Part shown: in pieces, positions 59,273 to 64,000 of the stretch | Layout of the letters: each line of letters begins with the position of its first letter | How positions within the stretch are numbered: the stretch's first letter is position 1 | NCBI GenBank assembly: GCA_021292105.1 | Contig: CM037862.1 | Span: 28,680,798 to 28,744,797, forward strand | Reading direction: 5' to 3' | DNA length: 64,000 nucleotides | Source: Anadara kagoshimensis | Lineage: Eukaryota > Mollusca > Bivalvia > Arcoida > Arcidae | Notes under the pieces: model-generated | The model's database searches: none | What the model was told of the DNA's origin: nothing | The model's input: only the letters and a program-made list of their open reading frames with translations | Translations under genes and position numbers: made by a program

Positions 59273-59340
59273 CACACACACACACACACACTGCCTTCAC
59301 CAAGTTAACACGACTTTTTGGCCAGGTGAGCAGGTAATGT
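58750..59340. repeat. Possible dispersed repeat bounded by CTCACCTG/CAGGTGAGC, with (CA)n
   Basis: 'ggtatcgctcacctgg' (58761) and 'ggccaggtgagcagg' (59321) are inverted short ends around ~570 bp of AT-rich sequence. The same 'gctcacctg' word occurs in the inverted repeat at 2938-3435 and its partner. A (CA)n microsatellite lies at 59238-59291. Confidence 0.4.
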
Positions 59341-59700
59341 TATGTCATAAAAATAAACATATATTATGTTAAATGATATTAGCAATTCAATTTGTGACCG
59401 AAGTTTAAAAAAAAGAACACGAAACAACAAAAACTAAACAGAAATTGTAAATATACATACAAACCACTGATCACTCAAAAGTTTAAACTGGTAGTTTAAA
59501 AATGAAAATCCTCAAAAACTAAGGTATACTTCCTCATGCAAAGTATTTCCTTTGCTAAATCTGGTTTAATATATTTTGTCCCTTGGATATTTTAAACCCT
59601 TGGAAAAATAGGTTCCACAATTATGGTCAAAGCACTACTGATGAGGAATTGTATTCCGAAATAGACGTCTAGTGTTGCAAAATTAACACTGGTATAATAT
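59341..59700. other. Non-coding, no feature seen
   Basis: Nothing recognised. Confidence 0.3.
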
Positions 59701-59706
59701 ACAATT

Positions 59707-59836
59707 ATTGCCCTCTAGGTATGTGGACATCCAGAATTGTCACCCGACAGAAGAGTGTCACCCGAGGGCATCGCCCGAGGGTGAAAACCCTTCTGAAGGG
59801 TGACAATTCTGGATGTCCACATACCTAGAGGGCAAT
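59707..59836. mobile_element. 130-bp foldback MITE with 39-bp perfect arms
   Basis: Arms 59707-59745 and 59798-59836 are exact inverted copies (starting 'attgccctctaggtatgtgg', ending 'ttgtcaccc') around a 52-base loop with the internal repeat 'cacccgaggg'. It looks recent because the arms are identical. The inner 'ttgtcaccc' end is shared with the element at 2189-2316. Confidence 0.9.
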
Positions 59837-60575
59837 TATTATTTTATTATACCGAAACAAAACTTACCATGTAAATTGACGCAAACAATATCTAAATTTT
59901 AAATTGAATTCAATGCTGCCAGTTTACACTTTCAACCATCCGGGGGAGGGGGGGGGCTCATACTTTAGATTCCGCAGAATATAGGTTTACCTCTCTTTCT
60001 GTTTCCATCAAATGCATTTTTTAGTATTTTCACTAAAGCCTGGGTGCCTCTTTTGTGTATTCTGCATCTTTGTCATGCATAATTAACTCAAAATCCGCTC
60101 CCAACGAATTACAAACAACGACTGGCCGCCATTGTTATTGTTTACAAAAATGACAACACGGTCCAGTTGTACGAGTTATTTCCCTTGTACCGGGTTATCA
60201 CCGGGTGATAATAGTATTATCACATGGCTGTGAGAGGTTATCACATGGCAGTAGGAGGTTGTCACACGCTGACAGTGATTCTGTGGGAAATATCTCATTG
60301 ATTACATGTCATGTGATTGGAAAACATCCAATGAAAAGTGTTTTAATATATGTGAGGTATAATAATATATTATGTAAGCAGACGTTGAATACAATTACAT
60401 AAATTATATCCAGTCAATAACATATTAACAAGGGCTAGGTAATCTGCACAATTACCTGTATTCAATAAAAAACAATAGCATCAATGAAGCCCCTACTAGT
60501 GAAATATAATTACGTTAAAAATAAAATCTGTGTAAAACACGGATTATCTTTGGATTACATCGAATATTAAATTAC
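59837..60575. other. Non-coding, short 'ttatcacatgg' repeat
   Basis: 'ttatcaccgggtgataatag' is a local palindrome near 60197. 'ttatcacatggc' recurs at about 60219 and 60239. A G-run lies at 59942-59955. No gene. Confidence 0.45.
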
Positions 60576-60576
60576 A

Positions 60577-60660
60577 TGTAAAGGCAAACAACATTCACAT
60601 GTCCGCTTGACCTTTAATGTTAATATTTATTAAAAACCAGTAGATTTATATGGGGAATAC
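60577..60660. mobile_element. Left-end fragment of the TATAGGTAAACAAC-type MITE
   Basis: 'aggcaaacaacattcacatg'-'tccgcttgacctttaat' matches the left terminus of 61224-61467. Right half missing. Confidence 0.65.
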
Positions 60661-61223
60661 GTGTGGTTTTTTTCGCCTGCAAACATGCATTGTATTTATA
60701 TGTTCAATTATTGTGTAATTCCTAAAGTCCATTTATGAAAACAAAACCCCACTTTGTTACATACGGATTAGGAAAGGGAAATAACCATAATTTAACATCC
60801 TAAAACGTTCATATTACGCATACGTACATAACACAATAACAAACCGCAATGTACAAAGTTTGATTTTTAATACAAATACGCTATCAATTTTAGAGCTAAC
60901 TATGCATGACCCAACAATTTTAGTCTTCCTGACAAAAACAACAATAGCGCGATACAACGGAAAATTAAATAATATTACGTTAAGAAGACATCAGCTATAA
61001 AAATAGAGTATTACATTAAAATATTAAGATATAACACATGCCGGTATGAAGCACGGGAAAACACATACCAAAAAAGGTATGGGAAACATATGTATATAAA
61101 ATATATTGCGTATATAAAAACATGCCATATAAACATAACATGGCACGGAAATGCTTTAAAATACAAAGATGACTGTATTCTGATACCTGAGTCTTCATAA
61201 CATAGCATAATTATAATAATAAT

Positions 61224-61467
61224 TATAGGTAAACAACATTGACCTGTCCGCTTGACCTTTGATTTAAATATTCATTACGGACTGGTAAATTTAAGTAATA
61301 GGAATCATGCGTGTATATTTCGTCTACCTGATGTGAACACTAATCACGGACAATGTGTATATGCATCAACTGCGATATCCTAATGCTACCCATATATTGG
61401 ATGGAACCTCCTACATGAATATTCCTATCAAACGGTCAAACGGGTAGGTCAATGTTGTTTGCCTATA
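61224..61467. mobile_element. TATAGGTAAACAAC-type MITE, complete copy
   Basis: Left 'tataggtaaacaacattgac', right 'ggtcaatgttgtttgcctat'-'a' inverted ends of ~40 bp, 244 bp in total. TA lies at both boundaries. Confidence 0.85.
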
Positions 61468-62305
61468 CATGTATACAATATAGGGATTATACAACAAACA
61501 TTTTGAACACCTTAAACACAAACAAACATAATTGCAATGACAATGCGTTTTGGCTAAGCATGAAAACAGGCAAATGAAATTTTATATAGAAAATTAAAGA
61601 ACACCACATAATCAACATATCTCAATAAAATCACGCTTAAATTTATAGGCCTTTGTCTTAATGGTGAATACAGAAAAAAACATGGAAATAGTTTTTACAG
61701 ACTATACCAAAAATTTAAGAACCGATTTAGAACACATCACACCCTTACATATATAGGAGACAGATGCCTTTATCAGATGATTCCACTTGATACAGTCGTT
61801 ATCTGATGGTATAAGAACTAGTACATCAATTTTCCGTCATTCGGATACAAACATAGCTTTTTGATACTAATAAATCGGTGCTAAAATATTTTACAGGTAG
61901 ATCATAACCAAATCAAACAACAGAACCATATTTTTTAAAATTTCTCTGATAGAACTATGGATTTTCTGTAACACGAATTTTAAATATTTGAAATTTTGTA
62001 TCAAACGAAAGTTTACAGTAAATTATAAATGTTATCGTAGTTCGTAATTAAAGATAAATTGAAATGTGAAAATATTATTACAAATTGTTAAACTAAAATC
62101 AATATCAATTGACACAATATACGGAAGGACAATTAAATGTTTGACTACGACAAAGTCGTTCGCTCAATTACTGTTAAAATTAAAAAATTATATACAAACG
62201 TTTTGATTAAGAAGACTGTAATCACCTACACCTAATGGCATGTTTATACTCCTCAAGCAATTCTTATTTAGTGTTTGATTTATAAGAGTATGACACGTAT
62301 AGCAA
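61468..62305. other. Non-coding, no feature seen
   Basis: No gene recognised. Confidence 0.3.
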
Positions 62306-62309
62306 TTTT

Positions 62310-62555
62310 TTCATGCAAAATATGAATGAGTTTTGTATTAGGAAATAATGTCTTTTGAGATATACATTTAATGCATCGCTTGTTTTGTGAAACCCAAGTA
62401 ATAGAAGTTCTACTACGAAGCAGTTTCTTTTGGAATTTCCAATGCACCAGCTGTTTATATTAACAGGTTTTCCCTGTGAAACGTAATTGAGTTTTGTGCT
62501 ACGAAATAATTTCGTTCCGAATATACAATACACCAGCTGTGAACATTTCATGGTT
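62310..62555 (+). repeat. ~85-bp degenerate tandem repeat, about three units
   Basis: Each unit contains 'gagttttgt' or similar, 'ctacgaaataat'/'ctacgaagcagt', then 'aatacaccagctg'/'aatgcaccagctg'/'aatgcatcgcttg'. Units start near 62310, 62389 and 62477. No reading frame is conserved. Confidence 0.65.
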
Positions 62556-63405
62556 TGGTTGCTTTTTGGCCAACAAGTATCATAATCGCTACTTTCAAAA
62601 TTGCAATGAAAGCATGAAAAACATCTTGGCAGTATGCGGCTCTGTTCTTGTCGTAAATTTCCTACTAAGTTTTTCAGTCCACTTGTTTATGATAAAAACA
62701 CACAAACACACAGGTTCATCTCCTCACTTGATTTTCAAATATTCAATCTTCATATATTGTTGAAAAATTCCTTTGGCTTTTAAAAACCCCAGATTTTAAT
62801 ATTATTACCATTTTCCGTTTGGTACAATTAACAAATTGATCCGTTTCATCCATTAGCTGTTGCTAATGAAATTTCGACAATGAGACACCGACTTTTTCAC
62901 GTTTACGCAAGATGTGCCAACAAAGTAACCACAAAACATTTGTTGTGGTGCAATCAGTTTAAAATATGTTCGTATTTCCTCAGTTTGTGCGTTGGTATGT
63001 TAGGCTGCAATGACTATTATAATAACATTTAACATATTTCTATGTTCAGGAAAACTGCTTTTTGACGGAATATAACAATCGTAGATAGGTATGGTGTACA
63101 CTTGACTTCTTTTTTTCGCTTAATATTTTGGGTTTTTGTCTTTATAGGCAATACCATGTCATATGTATCGATGATTGCGTTGATATCATTATATATTTCG
63201 GAAATGACAATATTATTTTTACCAATATACAATTGTGATTGTATTTACAGCGTAAATGTAGCATAATGTGCTGTAAAAACAGCATATTATAACATATGAA
63301 CGTAAATTGCCTGAAAGCTATTGATGATATGTAACAAAGTACAGAAAACACATCAATAAATCAATCAAAGCTGATTTGAACTCTACATAATTATAAGTCA
63401 GTTAT
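62556..63405. other. Non-coding, no feature seen
   Basis: No gene recognised. Confidence 0.3.
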
Positions 63406-63409
63406 TAGT

Positions 63410-64000
63410 TACAGTTTCAGTTCTTTCAACGAACTAGTTCCATGCACCACAAAGAAGTAACAGTTCCTCATATTTAAGTGAAGAATGTAAAGGCATAATT
63501 ATTCACTATATCAAATAATGGATGCATGACGTTCTACTACTTGTAATCTTTCTACTGTAAAGCAGTTCCTCATTCTAGTAAAGGGGAGCAAAATGTATTG
63601 ATTTACAATAGAATTTACTGAATTAACAATACTTTTACTATCTTTTTACGTAAAACAGCTCTTCAACGTGGCGAAAGAAGGCTACTATATTTAATACTAA
63701 ACAAACGAAATAGCATTTTACCGCTTGGTTTCTTTTTATTATCGTAAAACAGCTCTTCATCCTGGAGAAGGAAAGCTAAACATACCCATTTACACAGTGA
63801 ATAATAAATTAACAACACTGTTGACGTTATACTGCTCGGCTTCTTTCAACGTTTTACTGCTAGGCTTCTTTTGATTGTAAAACAGGTTTTAATCCTGGTG
63901 AAGTAAGGCTGAAATTATTTACAGCAACATCAAATATTAAATGATTGATACTGTTGATTTTTTACATCTTAGCTTCTTCCTGTCGTCGACAGGTAAATTG
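63410..64000 (+). repeat. ~115-bp degenerate tandem repeat running off the window
   Basis: About five units carry the core 'gtaaaacagctcttcatcct'-'ggagaaggaaagct' (63556, 63649, 63746, 63878) preceded by 'ggcttctttcaacg'/'ggtttctttttatt'. The spacing is 90-130 bases. The array continues past the last base of the window, so its total length is unknown. Confidence 0.75.

Overview
The window looks like nuclear DNA of a bivalve mollusc. It is AT-rich, has short genes with canonical GT-AG introns, and is dominated by tRNA-headed SINEs, short inverted-repeat transposons and long microsatellites. The taxon is inferred from the repeat style and the protein families; no species-level marker was seen.

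Four host genes can be assembled. Two tandem plus-strand SLC46-type transporters (8160-11355 and 13826-17092) share exon phases, an 84-nt second exon and an acidic di-leucine at the N-terminus, so they are a local duplication. A three-exon minus-strand gene (45348 down to 39501) encodes a 120-residue protein with two membrane segments that I could not assign to a family. A plus-strand gene (48141-52507) encodes a type II membrane protein with a glycoside hydrolase family 31 ectodomain related to MYORG. Both expected catalytic aspartates appear replaced (His and Cys), so it is probably a pseudoglycosidase, and it carries a cytoplasmic tail of about 400 residues. Its first coding exon has a one-base frame disruption.

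The rest is repeat-rich. From 1 to 8 kb there is a ~490-bp inverted repeat pair enclosing two decayed mariner transposases and a SINE. From 8 to 17 kb the transporter introns hold a 688-bp inverted-repeat element, a 52-bp palindrome and SINEs. From 15 to 47 kb there are nine copies of a ~210-bp inverted-repeat element, two of them split by other elements. A 2,986-bp non-autonomous DNA transposon with a 7-bp target duplication lies at 28848-31833. Several tandem arrays lie at 37-42 kb and 62-64 kb. No rRNA, CRISPR array, bona fide tRNA gene or LTR/viral element was recognised.

The genes do not form a pathway. The transporters probably act in lysosomal or plasma membranes, and the family 31 protein in the secretory pathway or nuclear envelope lumen. 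The boundaries of most repeats are approximate because they were read by eye.
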